Shown piece by piece: positions 1 through 8,324 of a stretch of 64,000 bases of DNA. The DNA is from an uncultured Porphyromonadaceae bacterium. GTDB lineage: Bacteria; Bacteroidota; Bacteroidia; Bacteroidales; Muribaculaceae. The notes beneath the pieces are model-generated. The model saw only the letters and a list, made by a program, of their open reading frames with translations, was not told the origin of the DNA and did not search any database. The position numbers and the translations under genes are program-made. The first letter of the stretch is position 1, and each line of letters opens with the position of its first letter. The stretch spans positions 16,548 through 80,547 of the forward strand of contig CABUVO010000021.1 of NCBI GenBank assembly GCA_902495075.1, written 5' to 3'.

Positions 1-1618
1 CGTATCCACGCTTCCAGTATTCGAAATATGACATCATGCCGCCATTGCGACGCAACCATATTCTCGCCTCTCCATAGAGTCTTACAAGCATGGATTCCTC
101 CCTACGTTTGGAAACTTCATTTATGATCACCTCTTTCATCGGAACATGCCGTTTTTCACTCAGTCCAAGCCAGCGGTTGATAAGATTGATGTAAAGGTCT
201 TTGTTGAACACTGACGAATCGTTCATCGCCTTGTAAGTCACAAAGATGCCCAGAGGCAACAACACGGAGGTGGAGAGCCACATTCCTACCCAGACTTCAA
301 TACGTCCGTCGCGTGCCATCTTGTATCCCGTATTGTCGATGATGTAATAGAAAAGGAAAAGCAACACCGAAATCACAAGTGGCGTTCCGAGTCCGCCCTT
401 ACGGATGATAGCACCCAACGGAGCGCCGATAAAGAAGAAAATGATACATGCCACGGATAGCGTAAACTTCTTAATAAGTTCTATCTCATGACGGCGAATG
501 GAACGCTTCTCATCCGACATTGTCAATGCACGAAACTCAAGTTCCGCTGCCCGGTTACTTGTAAGTTGGCGTGCCTGTTTGTAAAGATCACCTTTCTGCG
601 CAGGAGACAGAGCCGCAAGAAGTGAATCGAGCTGCATCGGTTTTACCGGCACTAACGCTTTTGCCGCGGCAATGGAATCAGCCGACTCCATGTCTGAGAA
701 ATAGTTGGAACGCACAACACCCGAGAAAGATGTCCGTTTGAGATCGTTGGCATAACCGGTGCCGATGGAATCTACCCGTACCGAGATTGAATCTATGGTC
801 TGGCGAAGTTCCTCCATATTTTTTCCCACATATTGCTTACGCATGCCTCCTTCATCGAGACGATTGAAGTTGGCATCGAAAGGTATGAGAACTTCCTTGT
901 CAACGAACGACTCCCTGCGGAAAGGCACATTACGGTCAAGGGAACGTTGTTCGCGCAGGTTCTCGAACTGCTCACCGGTGAAAAGATGAAGATAAAGATA
1001 TTTACTATCTTTAGTGAATGCAAGACGTGCCGAATCGGCAAGAAGAATGGTGGAGTTATCGCCTCCTCTGCTAATATCGTAAATCATAGCGTCATACAGC
1101 ACGCCCGTCTCACGGTTCTTGCTCTTTACATAGAGGTTATACCCGGGGATCTGGTCGTAGAACGAACCCTCGGGAATCTCCACTTCCGGGCTTTTCTGTT
1201 TCATAGAGAATAGAAGCGTCCACATTTTAACCTGTGCCTTGGGAAGGATGTCGTTCTGGAAGAAAAAAGCTCCCACGGCAATTGCCATCACGAGTATTAT
1301 AAGGGGCTTCATTACGTGAAGCAAGGATATGCCGGAAGCTTTGATTGCTGTAAGTTCGGAACGTTCTCCAAGATTGCCGAAAGTCATCAAGCTCGCAAGA
1401 AGAATGGCAAGAGGCAACGCCATTGGCACCAGAGTGACAGCAGCGTAAAAGAACAATTCGCCAAGCACAGAAAAAGAGAGACCTTTACCAACCAGGTCGT
1501 CGATATATTTCCAGAGAAACTGCATGAGCACAATAAAGAGCACAATGAAGAAAGTCATTGCGAACAGAGGCAGAAAACTCTTTAATATAAAAAGATATAG
1601 ACGTTTTACAATACGCAT
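1..1618 (-). CDS. LptF/LptG-family (YjgP/YjgQ) LPS export permease, 3' end outside window
   Basis: An open frame reads from an ATG at 1616-1618 off the left edge, so about 539 N-terminal residues are visible and the C-terminus is missing. The N-terminus (MRIVKRLYLFILKSFLPLF) is the usual YjgP/YjgQ beginning, followed by hydrophobic segments and the motif FGNLGERSELTAIKASGIS, which is characteristic of LptF/LptG. Known family role: inner-membrane permease half of the LptBFG ABC transporter that extracts lipopolysaccharide for transport to the outer membrane. The large middle part would be the periplasmic jelly-roll domain (family knowledge). Bacteroidota members are usually a little over 600 residues, so roughly 100 are probably off-window. 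It is divergent from pta. LptF versus LptG cannot be decided here. Confidence 0.88.
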   Translation of the reverse strand, partial: MRIVKRLYLFILKSFLPLFAMTFFIVLFIVLMQFLWKYIDDLVGKGLSFSVLGELFFYAAVTLVPMALPLAILLASLMTFGNLGERSELTAIKASGISLLHVMKPLIILVMAIAVGAFFFQNDILPKAQVKMWTLLFSMKQKSPEVEIPEGSFYDQIPGYNLYVKSKNRETGVLYDAMIYDISRGGDNSTILLADSARLAFTKDSKYLYLHLFTGEQFENLREQRSLDRNVPFRRESFVDKEVLIPFDANFNRLDEGGMRKQYVGKNMEELRQTIDSISVRVDSIGTGYANDLKRTSFSGVVRSNYFSDMESADSIAAAKALVPVKPMQLDSLLAALSPAQKGDLYKQARQLTSNRAAELEFRALTMSDEKRSIRRHEIELIKKFTLSVACIIFFFIGAPLGAIIRKGGLGTPLVISVLLFLFYYIIDNTGYKMARDGRIEVWVGMWLSTSVLLPLGIFVTYKAMNDSSVFNKDLYINLINRWLGLSEKRHVPMKEVIINEVSKRREESMLVRLYGEARIWLRRNGGMMSYFEYWKRGY

Positions 1619-1743
1619 TGTTACAATACAAAAGGTGTGCCGCGCACAGTGCATAACCTCCGCGTGGCTCATTTCGGGCGTAAAGTTACTAAAATTATCT
1701 CAAAAAATATCCTGTTATTCCTCCTCCTTTGCCAAAATCTTTG

Positions 1744-1751
1744 TAACTTTG
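1744..1751 (+). promoter_or_regulatory. Bacteroidota-type -7 element before pta
   Basis: TAACTTTG fits the TAnnTTTG -7 consensus 24 nt before the pta start codon. The nearest TTTG upstream (1728-1731) is only 12 nt away, shorter than the usual 19-21, so the -33 box is uncertain. It would drive pta-ackA and perhaps ispF and cvpA. Confidence 0.5.
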
Positions 1752-1775
1752 GGGTAGTTTTTAAATCAATATATC

Positions 1776-2789
1776 ATGACATTATTCGAAAGGCTTACAA
1801 AGAAGGCGCAGGAAAACCGTCAGCGCCTTGTGCTTCCCGAATCTCTTGAGCCCCGCACACTTCAGGCTGCAGAGAGAGTAATCGCCCAGGGAATCGCCGA
1901 CGTAATCCTGATTGGGAAACGCGACGAGATTCTTGCCAAAGCTTTTGAGCTTGGACTACCCCATATTGAAAACGCCACATTCGTCGATGCTGACGATGTT
2001 GAAGTAACCGAACCTTATGCAGAGCTTTTCGCACAGCTTCGCAAAAGCAAGGGAATGACAATCGATGAAGCCCGCAACGTGGTTCGCAACCACCTTTATC
2101 TTGGTTGCCTCATGATCAAAAGAGGGGATGCGGATGCAATGGTGGCAGGAGCTTTAAGTCCGACATCACACGTGCTCCGCGCTGCTTTCCAGGTATTGAA
2201 GACAAAACCGGGAATCTCGGTTGTGAGCGGTGCATTCATCATGCTTCTCCCGGAGAACGTGCCTTATGGAGAAGACCATATGCTCGTGTTTGCAGATTGT
2301 GCCGTTGTGCCGGATCCTACAGCCAAGGAACTTGCAGAGATCGCAATCGCAACAGCAAAAACAACAAAATATATCGCAGGACTTGATCCGGTTGTGGCAA
2401 TGTGCAGTTTCTCCACAAAGGGAAGTGCAAGCCATGAGCGGGTTGACAAGGTGATTGAAGCAACAGAACTTGCGAAAAAGATGGATCCCGAATTAAAGAT
2501 AGACGGAGAACTTCAGAGCGATGCAAGCATTGTGCCTGCGATCGGCAGCATGAAAGCACCAGGCAGCCCCGTTGCCGGCCACGCCAACACTCTCGTGTTC
2601 CCATCGCTTGAAGTCGGCAATATTGCATATAAACTCGTTCAGCGTCTTGCCGGTGCAGGTGCGGTCGGTCCTATCCTCCAGGGTCTTGCAGCTCCGGTCA
2701 ACGATCTCTCACGCGGTGCAACTGTAGACGATATTGTAAACACTATAATTGTTACTTGTAACCAAGCCATCGGCGACAAAGGACTTTAA
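1776..2789 (+). CDS. pta: Phosphate acetyltransferase
   Basis: Interconverts acetyl-CoA plus phosphate and acetyl-phosphate plus CoA, the first step of acetate overflow, in the cytoplasm. The 337-residue length matches the short, single-domain Pta type without the N-terminal regulatory domain of the long enterobacterial form. Visible family signatures are an early RLVLPE segment, KRGDADAMVAGA, DCAVVPDPTA near residue 173, and the C-terminal GSPVAGHANTLVFPSLEVGN plus QGLAAPVNDLSRG. The stop lies 3 nt before ackA, so pta and ackA form an operon, the classical acetate kinase pathway arrangement. A -7 promoter element lies just upstream. The start is the ATG giving MTLFERLTKKA, typical for the family. 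Confidence 0.96.
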   Translation: MTLFERLTKKAQENRQRLVLPESLEPRTLQAAERVIAQGIADVILIGKRDEILAKAFELGLPHIENATFVDADDVEVTEPYAELFAQLRKSKGMTIDEARNVVRNHLYLGCLMIKRGDADAMVAGALSPTSHVLRAAFQVLKTKPGISVVSGAFIMLLPENVPYGEDHMLVFADCAVVPDPTAKELAEIAIATAKTTKYIAGLDPVVAMCSFSTKGSASHERVDKVIEATELAKKMDPELKIDGELQSDASIVPAIGSMKAPGSPVAGHANTLVFPSLEVGNIAYKLVQRLAGAGAVGPILQGLAAPVNDLSRGATVDDIVNTIIVTCNQAIGDKGL

Positions 2790-2792
2790 AAT

Positions 2793-3989
2793 ATGAAGAT
2801 ATTGGTATTGAACTGCGGCAGCAGCAGTGTTAAATATAAACTTATCGACAGCGAAAACAAGGCTGTGCTTGCCGAAGGTGGCGTAGAGAAAATCGGTTTG
2901 CCCGATTCTTTCCTTAAATTCAAGCTTTCCGACGGTTCAAAAGAGACTGTAACCGTTGAGATGCCCGACCACAAGGAGGCAATCAAACAGGTGATGAAGG
3001 TTCTTACGGATCCTGAAAAGGGGGTGATAAAGAGCTTTGACGAAATCGGTGCTGTTGGTCACCGCGTGGTGCATGGAATGGAATATTTCAACAAATCCGT
3101 GCTCATCACTCCGGAAGTTATCGAAAAAGTAAAAGAATGCTACCCTGTGGCACCCCTGCATAATCCAGCCAACGTAACCGGTATCGAAGCGGTGACAGAG
3201 CTGATGCCCGAAACGCCTCAGGTTGCAGTGTTCGACACGGCTTTCCATCAGACGATGCCCGCTAAAGCATACATGTATGCCCTTCCATATGAGGATTATG
3301 AGAAATACGGCATCCGTCGCTATGGTTTCCATGGCACAAGTCATCGCTACGTGTCGCGTCGCGCATGTGAATTTTTAGGTCTCCCATATGAGAAGCAACG
3401 CATCATAACATGCCACATCGGCAATGGTGCCAGCATTACGGCTATTGCTGACGGAAAGAGCGTTGACACATCCATGGGACTCACACCCACAGAGGGTCTG
3501 ATGATGGGAACACGTGTCGGCGACATCGATCCGGGTGCGCTTGTATACCTCATGCAGAGCCGCGGAGTTGATGCCGAGGGACTCCAGAAGATAATCAACA
3601 AAGAGAGCGGTGTTCTCGGCGTTTCGGGAATATCCAATGACATGCGTGACATCGAGGCAGGCATAGCGGAAGGCAATGGACGCGCCAAACTCGCAATGGA
3701 TATGTATGAATACCGTATTCTCAAGTATATCGGCGCATACACGGCTGTGCTTGGCGGTGTTGACATCATTGTCTTCACCGGCGGTGTTGGAGAAAACCAG
3801 ATTGGCACCCGCGAAGAAATCTGCAAGAAGCTCGAATACATGGGCGTTACGTTCAATGCAGAAGCAAACAAGGTTCGCGGCGAAGAGATTGAGATCTCCG
3901 GCAAGGATTCAAAGGTTCATGTAGTCGTTATCCCCACAGATGAGGAGATGATGATTGCTGAAGACACCGATGCTATAGTCAAAGGATGA
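2793..3989 (+). CDS. ackA: Acetate kinase
   Basis: Transfers phosphate from acetyl-phosphate to ADP, giving acetate and ATP; partner of pta immediately upstream. At 398 residues it is full length for the family. ASKHA-fold motifs are clear: NCGSSSVKY at residues 7-15, HRVVHG near 90, VFDTAFHQTMP near 150, CHIGNGASITA near 207, GLMMGTRVGDIDPG, and FTGGVGENQ near 329. The catalytic Glu/Arg/His region of the late motifs looks intact. The 3' end overlaps the ispF start by 4 nt (ATGA), so translation of the two is probably coupled, although their pathways are unrelated. Confidence 0.97.
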   Translation: MKILVLNCGSSSVKYKLIDSENKAVLAEGGVEKIGLPDSFLKFKLSDGSKETVTVEMPDHKEAIKQVMKVLTDPEKGVIKSFDEIGAVGHRVVHGMEYFNKSVLITPEVIEKVKECYPVAPLHNPANVTGIEAVTELMPETPQVAVFDTAFHQTMPAKAYMYALPYEDYEKYGIRRYGFHGTSHRYVSRRACEFLGLPYEKQRIITCHIGNGASITAIADGKSVDTSMGLTPTEGLMMGTRVGDIDPGALVYLMQSRGVDAEGLQKIINKESGVLGVSGISNDMRDIEAGIAEGNGRAKLAMDMYEYRILKYIGAYTAVLGGVDIIVFTGGVGENQIGTREEICKKLEYMGVTFNAEANKVRGEEIEISGKDSKVHVVVIPTDEEMMIAEDTDAIVKG

Positions 3990-4459
3990 GAATAGGACAA
4001 GGATACGATGTTCACCGCCTTGTAGAAGGCAGAGAACTCTGGCTATGTGGCGTGCAACTCGAGCATTCGCTCGGGTTGCTCGGTCATAGCGACGCCGACG
4101 TGGCAATCCACGCTCTCTGCGATGCCATACTCGGAGCGCTGGCTCTCCGCGACATCGGCTATCATTTTCCGGATACGGATCCAAAATATAAAGGAGCCGA
4201 CAGCAAGAAGCTGCTCGCAGAAGTATGCCGTATGATGCGTGAACGGAATTACACAATCGGGAATGTTGACATAACCATCTGCGCGGAGCGACCCAAGATC
4301 AATCCGCATATTGAGAAAATGCGTGAAACCCTCGCCGGCATACTTGAATGCCCCGTCACAGATGTGTCTGTAAAAGCCACCACAACCGAAAAACTTGGCT
4401 TCACCGGACGCGAAGAAGGTATCTCCGCTTATGCTGTGGCATTGCTCAAAAGCTGCTAA
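3986..4459 (+). CDS. ispF: 2-C-methyl-D-erythritol 2,4-cyclodiphosphate synthase
   Basis: Converts CDP-ME 2-phosphate to ME-cPP and CMP in the MEP isoprenoid pathway. 157 residues is the normal length. The zinc ligands are visible as D8 and H10 in GYDVHRL and H42 in DADVAIHAL. The DTDPKYKGADS loop and the C-terminal KATTTEKLGFTGREEGISAYAV signature are present. The start overlaps the ackA stop in an ATGA arrangement. The isoprenoid product feeds undecaprenyl and quinone synthesis; no other MEP gene is in this window. Confidence 0.96.
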   Translation: MRIGQGYDVHRLVEGRELWLCGVQLEHSLGLLGHSDADVAIHALCDAILGALALRDIGYHFPDTDPKYKGADSKKLLAEVCRMMRERNYTIGNVDITICAERPKINPHIEKMRETLAGILECPVTDVSVKATTTEKLGFTGREEGISAYAVALLKSC

Positions 4460-4468
4460 ACACCCATA

Positions 4469-5011
4469 ATGACCTATCATCTCATCGCGCTACTGGTAGC
4501 CACGCTCGGAATTGTAAAAGGTTACCGAAAAGGCTTTTTCAGGCAGGTTCCAGAGCTCATCGGATTCTGTTTCGGTGTGGTGTGTGCCAGAATATTCTGC
4601 GAACCGGTTGAAGAAGGAATCAGACAGTTGCTTCCCTCAATCGGGACAAGAGCTGAGTGTAATTATGTCTACGGAATTTTATCTCGGGGAATAATCTATA
4701 TTTTTGCTTACGAGATATTCAGCTTCTGCACAGGATTCCTCCGGCTTCTGTTCCGGAGACTTGACAGCGGTGTGCTCGATAGCATAGCAGGCTCATTCTT
4801 CGCTCTCGTGAGGTATTTGCTCATGTTGTCGATAATCTACAACTTCATACTTTGCTGGAGCACCGATACGGAACTTCTGCAATACGCCAAGTCGGACGAC
4901 GGCAACATCGCGGAAGAGGTGATGCTTGTGGCTCCAGCCATTCTTGGCGGAGAATCTGTGGAAGATCTCGCCCACACTCTCCAGCTGGAAGCCGCCAAAT
5001 GCATTTCCTGA
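4469..5011 (+). CDS. CvpA family membrane protein
   Basis: A 180-residue protein with about four hydrophobic helices: roughly residues 1-20, 27-45, 62-85 and 100-125. The opening (ALLVATLGIVKGYRKGFFRQ) with a short basic G-Y-R-K-G-F loop after helix 1 is the hallmark of the CvpA family, named after the E. coli colicin V production gene. The molecular role of this family is not well defined; roles in envelope homeostasis have been proposed. It starts 10 nt after ispF, so it probably shares that transcript. The C-terminal 50 residues are soluble and not recognised. Confidence 0.8.
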   Translation: MTYHLIALLVATLGIVKGYRKGFFRQVPELIGFCFGVVCARIFCEPVEEGIRQLLPSIGTRAECNYVYGILSRGIIYIFAYEIFSFCTGFLRLLFRRLDSGVLDSIAGSFFALVRYLLMLSIIYNFILCWSTDTELLQYAKSDDGNIAEEVMLVAPAILGGESVEDLAHTLQLEAAKCIS

Positions 5012-5028
5012 TTTTTTAACACAAAGTT

Positions 5029-5060
5029 TTTGGATAAAAAAACTATTTTACGTAATTTTG
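5029..5060 (+). promoter_or_regulatory. Promoter of tRNA-Gly
   Basis: TTTG at 5029-5032, a 20-nt gap, then TAATTTTG at 5053-5060: an exact match to the Bacteroidota -33/-7 consensus with optimal spacing. Transcription would start near 5066, about 37 nt before the mature tRNA. Confidence 0.85.
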
Positions 5061-5102
5061 CACAACGATAACGCGGCATTTGCCGTTGATCATCCATATC
5101 CT

Positions 5103-5178
5103 GCGGTAGTAGCTCAGTTGGTAGAGCATCAGCTTCCCAAGCTGAGGGTCACGAGTTCGAGCCTCGCCTACCGCTCCA
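5103..5178 (+). tRNA. tRNA-Gly (anticodon CCC), CCA encoded
   Basis: A 76-nt cloverleaf folds fully: acceptor GCGGTAG with CTACCGC, D stem GCTC/GAGC, anticodon stem TCAGC/GCTGA with loop TTCCCAA (anticodon CCC, reading GGG), variable loop GGGTC, and TTCGAGC T-loop. The T stem ACGAG/CTCGC has an A-C mismatch at its outer pair. The 3' CCA is encoded at 5176-5178. It is a single-gene unit with its own promoter and terminator. Confidence 0.95.
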
Positions 5179-5184
5179 ACAATG

Positions 5185-5236
5185 AAAGAAACCGGCTGTT
5201 GCTGAATAAAGGCATCATACTCGGTTTCTTTTTTGT
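5185..5236 (+). terminator. Intrinsic terminator after tRNA-Gly
   Basis: AAAGAAACCG (5185-5194) pairs with CGGTTTCTTT (5222-5231) in a 10-bp stem with a 27-nt loop, followed directly by a T run. It closes the tRNA unit and ends 33 nt before the aminopeptidase gene. Confidence 0.65.
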
Positions 5237-5268
5237 TTTACATAAGAAGCTGTAAAAAATAACTACAT

Positions 5269-6642
5269 ATGTTTGAGAAGGAAATTTACGTGAAGCGGAG
5301 GGAGAAGCTCCGCAATGCTGTCGGATCAGGACTCATTCTTCTTTTCGGCAACGATGAGTGTGGTGTGAATTATGAAGACAACACGTATCCGTTCCGCCAG
5401 GATTCAACTTTTTTATATTTCTTCGGTCAGCCCTATGCCGGACTCAATGCCATAATCGACATTGACAACGACCGTGAGATAATCTTCGGCGATGAGCTCA
5501 CCATCGATCATATCGTATGGATGGGCAACCAACCGACAATACACGAGAAAGCAGCACTTGCCGGAGTTTCCGATACTCGCCCTTCAGCAGATCTCAAGCC
5601 GTATCTCGACAAAGCAAAAGCCTCCGGGCAGACCATACATTATCTGCCACCCTATCGCGACACCCATCGCCTGCGGCTGTTTGAACTTCTTGGCATCATG
5701 CCCGGAACTGACAAACCATCCATAGAGCTTATAAAGGCAGTGGTGGATCTCCGCAACCACAAACAGCCGGAAGAGATCGAGGAAATCGAAAAGGCATGCC
5801 GGGTGACTGCCGACATGCACATAGAAGCTACCCGTGCCGTGCGCGTCGGCATGCGTGAATACGAAGTTTCCGCGGCTCTTGAGGCGGTTGCCCAAGCCAA
5901 CGGATGCTCGCTGTCGTTCCCCACAATAGCTACAGTGCATGGCGAAACACTTCATAACCACTATCACGGCAATATAATCAAACAGGACGATATGCTCCTT
6001 GTTGATGCCGGAGCAGAGACTGCCGAAGGATATGCCGGAGATATGTCCTCCACCATCTGCGCGGGCAGGAAATTCACCGAACGTCAGAAACTCATCTATG
6101 ACATTCAGGTGGCTTCCCATCTTGCCGCCGTGAGCGACCTGCGTCCCGGCAAACCGTTTGTTGAAGTTTACGAACACGCGGCAGAAGTTATATGCGATGG
6201 ATTGCGAGGACTCGGAATCATGAAGGGGGATCCTAAAGAGGCGGTGAAAGCCGGAGCTCATGCAATGTTCTTCCCTTGCGGACTCGGACACATGATGGGA
6301 CTGGATGTCCATGATATGGAAAATCTTGGCGAAGCATGGGTAGGATACGGGGGTAAACCGAAAAGCACACAGTTCGGACGCAAGTCATTACGTCTGGCGC
6401 GCCCTCTCGAAGAAGGTTTCGTGCTTACGATAGAACCGGGTGTATATTTCATACCGGAACTCATCGATTACTGGGGTGCAGAAAAGAGATTTGACGACTT
6501 CATCAATTACGAAGAACTTCAGAAATGGCGCGACTTCGGAGGAATCCGCAACGAAGAGGATTACCTCATTACCGCAAATGGAGCACGTCGCCTCGGCAAA
6601 AAGATTCCGCTTACCACGGAAGAAGTAGAAGCAATGAGATAA
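5269..6642 (+). CDS. pepP: Xaa-Pro aminopeptidase (aminopeptidase P, M24B)
   Basis: Removes the N-terminal residue from peptides with proline in second position; a cytosolic dinuclear metalloenzyme. 457 residues, with an N-terminal AMP_N domain (about 1-140) and a pita-bread catalytic domain (about 170-440). All five metal ligands can be placed: D246 in LLVDAGAE, D258 in AGDMSST, a His in GLGHMMGLDVHDMENLG near 341, a Glu in LTIEPGVYF near 389 and a Glu in GIRNEEDYLIT near 429. The start is the ATG after the tRNA terminator; no clear TAnnTTTG element precedes it. The EamA transporter gene follows after 7 nt, so the two are probably co-transcribed. Confidence 0.93.
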   Translation: MFEKEIYVKRREKLRNAVGSGLILLFGNDECGVNYEDNTYPFRQDSTFLYFFGQPYAGLNAIIDIDNDREIIFGDELTIDHIVWMGNQPTIHEKAALAGVSDTRPSADLKPYLDKAKASGQTIHYLPPYRDTHRLRLFELLGIMPGTDKPSIELIKAVVDLRNHKQPEEIEEIEKACRVTADMHIEATRAVRVGMREYEVSAALEAVAQANGCSLSFPTIATVHGETLHNHYHGNIIKQDDMLLVDAGAETAEGYAGDMSSTICAGRKFTERQKLIYDIQVASHLAAVSDLRPGKPFVEVYEHAAEVICDGLRGLGIMKGDPKEAVKAGAHAMFFPCGLGHMMGLDVHDMENLGEAWVGYGGKPKSTQFGRKSLRLARPLEEGFVLTIEPGVYFIPELIDYWGAEKRFDDFINYEELQKWRDFGGIRNEEDYLITANGARRLGKKIPLTTEEVEAMR

Positions 6643-6649
6643 CTATGCC

Positions 6650-7552
6650 ATGACCAAAAATCAGAAGGCGATACTTGCTGCCTCGGCTGCCGTGTTGAGT
6701 TGGTCAACTGTAGCTGCGGCATTCAAAACCGCACTTACATATTACTCGCATTACGAAATGCTGACTGTGGCGGCTCTCACCGCCACAGTCATCTTCGCTA
6801 TTGCCATCACCCTGCAGAAGAAATGGAACCAGTTTACCACCATGAAGTATCGGGATTGGGGAGCATTGGCTCTACTCGGACTTTTCAGTCCGACTCTCTA
6901 TTATCTGATCCTCTTCTCGGCTTATGAACAACTCCCGGCACAAGTGGCACAACCGATAAACTATTGCTGGCCTATTTTCCTGGTTATTTTGTTAGCGCTG
7001 GTGATGCATAAACCAGTCCGTCCCCGTCTATATATCGGCATGGCTCTGTCATTTGCCGGCGTTGCGGTAATATCACTTGGTGGTGGCGCCATCGAAGGGG
7101 AACTTTCCATCTTCGGACTTCTTCTTGCTTTCACGAGCGCGGTGCTCTGGGCTGTTTACTGGATAGCGAATGAACATCTCAAAGGTGATCTTGACGAAAG
7201 CGTAAAGCTCTTTGGCTCATTCCTTTTCGGCTCTCTTTACCTATTGATCGGACTTGTGTGGGTTCCAGCGTCTTTTGCATCTGCTGAAGGAGCATTGGCA
7301 AGCGTCTATGTAGGCGCATTCGAAATGGGAGTACCATTTCTTTTCTTCAGTATCGCACTGAAAAATGCCTCGAATGTCGCCACTGTGAACCAGATGTGTT
7401 ATATCGCTCCCTTCCTCTCGCTTTTCTTCATTTCTGTTATTGTAGGTGAAGAGATTCTCTCCTCCTCATACATCGGATTGTCGCTTATAATTTTTGGAGT
7501 AATATTCAATCAGTACCTGGCATATCCCGGTCAACGTAAAATCACAGCATAA
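6650..7552 (+). CDS. EamA/DMT superfamily transporter
   Basis: A 300-residue integral membrane protein with about ten hydrophobic helices arranged as two five-helix EamA repeats: the first ends near residue 135 (LSFAGVAVISLGGG), the second near 290 (SLIIFGVIFNQ). The conserved segment PINYCWPIFLVILLAL and the second-repeat AVLWAVYWIANE are typical of the drug/metabolite transporter superfamily, many of which export small metabolites. The substrate cannot be told. It sits between pepP (7 nt upstream) and the lysozyme gene, which begins at the base after its stop codon. Confidence 0.88.
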   Translation: MTKNQKAILAASAAVLSWSTVAAAFKTALTYYSHYEMLTVAALTATVIFAIAITLQKKWNQFTTMKYRDWGALALLGLFSPTLYYLILFSAYEQLPAQVAQPINYCWPIFLVILLALVMHKPVRPRLYIGMALSFAGVAVISLGGGAIEGELSIFGLLLAFTSAVLWAVYWIANEHLKGDLDESVKLFGSFLFGSLYLLIGLVWVPASFASAEGALASVYVGAFEMGVPFLFFSIALKNASNVATVNQMCYIAPFLSLFFISVIVGEEILSSSYIGLSLIIFGVIFNQYLAYPGQRKITA

Positions 7553-8281
7553 ATGAAGATACGCATCCCTCCAAAGAAAGATATCTGGACCGCCATCGGC
7601 TTTCTTGTGCTTGTGGTGATCCTGGCTTTTTCTTGCATATGGGTATGGGAACAATATCTCACGACACCACCTTATGTCGATCCGGAGCGTTATCCAGTGC
7701 GTGGCATTGATGTGTCATCACACAACGGTAATATCGATTTCAGCAAGGTGCGTGCCGACGGTTATGAATTTGTATTTATCAAAGCTTCGGAAGGTTCCGA
7801 CTTCAGAGATAAAAACTTTCAGACAAACTATACCAAAGCCAGGAAGGGAGGGATAAAAACCGGAGCTTATCATTTTTTCCGTTTCGACAAAGACGGCGTG
7901 GATCAGGCAATCAATTTTCTCAAAGCAGTAGGCAATCGTAAGCTCGACCTTGGTCTTGCGGTAGACGTGGAGCAGCAAGGCAATCCCGAAGGAATCGACA
8001 AAGAACTTATTACGGAAAGACTCACGGCAATGGCGGAATACCTGTATTTGAAAGGGTATCGTGTCACGTTCTACACAAACAAAACCGGATATGAGGAATT
8101 CCTGATGGAATCATTTCCTGGATATCCTTTATGGATATGCTCATTCTCCGAACATCCTATAGATGCCGACTGGACATACTGGCAATACGACCATCACGGG
8201 AAAGTGAATGGAATCAAGGGTGACGTTGATCTAAACGCCTATAACGGTACGCGCGAAGAATTCGAAAACACAGGGCAATAA
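7553..8281 (+). CDS. GH25 family lysozyme, membrane-anchored or exported
   Basis: 242 residues. A basic N-terminus is followed by one hydrophobic helix (about 13-31: IGFLVLVVILAFSCIWVW), then a GH25 muramidase domain (about 48-235). GH25 signatures are visible: RGIDVSSHNG with D53, FVFIKASEG, GAYHFF, LAVDVEQQGN with D138 and E140 (family catalytic acids), FYTNKTGY and the final WTYWQYD plus GDVDLNAYNG. GH25 enzymes cut the MurNAc-GlcNAc bond of peptidoglycan. The N-terminal helix could be an uncleaved anchor, placing the domain in the periplasm. Its start abuts the transporter stop, suggesting one operon with pepP and the EamA gene. Confidence 0.92.
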   Translation: MKIRIPPKKDIWTAIGFLVLVVILAFSCIWVWEQYLTTPPYVDPERYPVRGIDVSSHNGNIDFSKVRADGYEFVFIKASEGSDFRDKNFQTNYTKARKGGIKTGAYHFFRFDKDGVDQAINFLKAVGNRKLDLGLAVDVEQQGNPEGIDKELITERLTAMAEYLYLKGYRVTFYTNKTGYEEFLMESFPGYPLWICSFSEHPIDADWTYWQYDHHGKVNGIKGDVDLNAYNGTREEFENTGQ

Positions 8282-8324
8282 TACACCTTGAAAGCCGTTT
8301 TTTAAAAGAATAAATATTGACATT

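Noticed and set aside
833..1585. Plus-strand frames of 89-126 codons in the first 1.6 kb
   Set aside because: They run antisense to the LptF/G-type gene and show no recognisable domain.
1619..1775. Rex operator before pta
   Set aside because: No convincing TTGTGA/TCACAA-type palindrome was found there.
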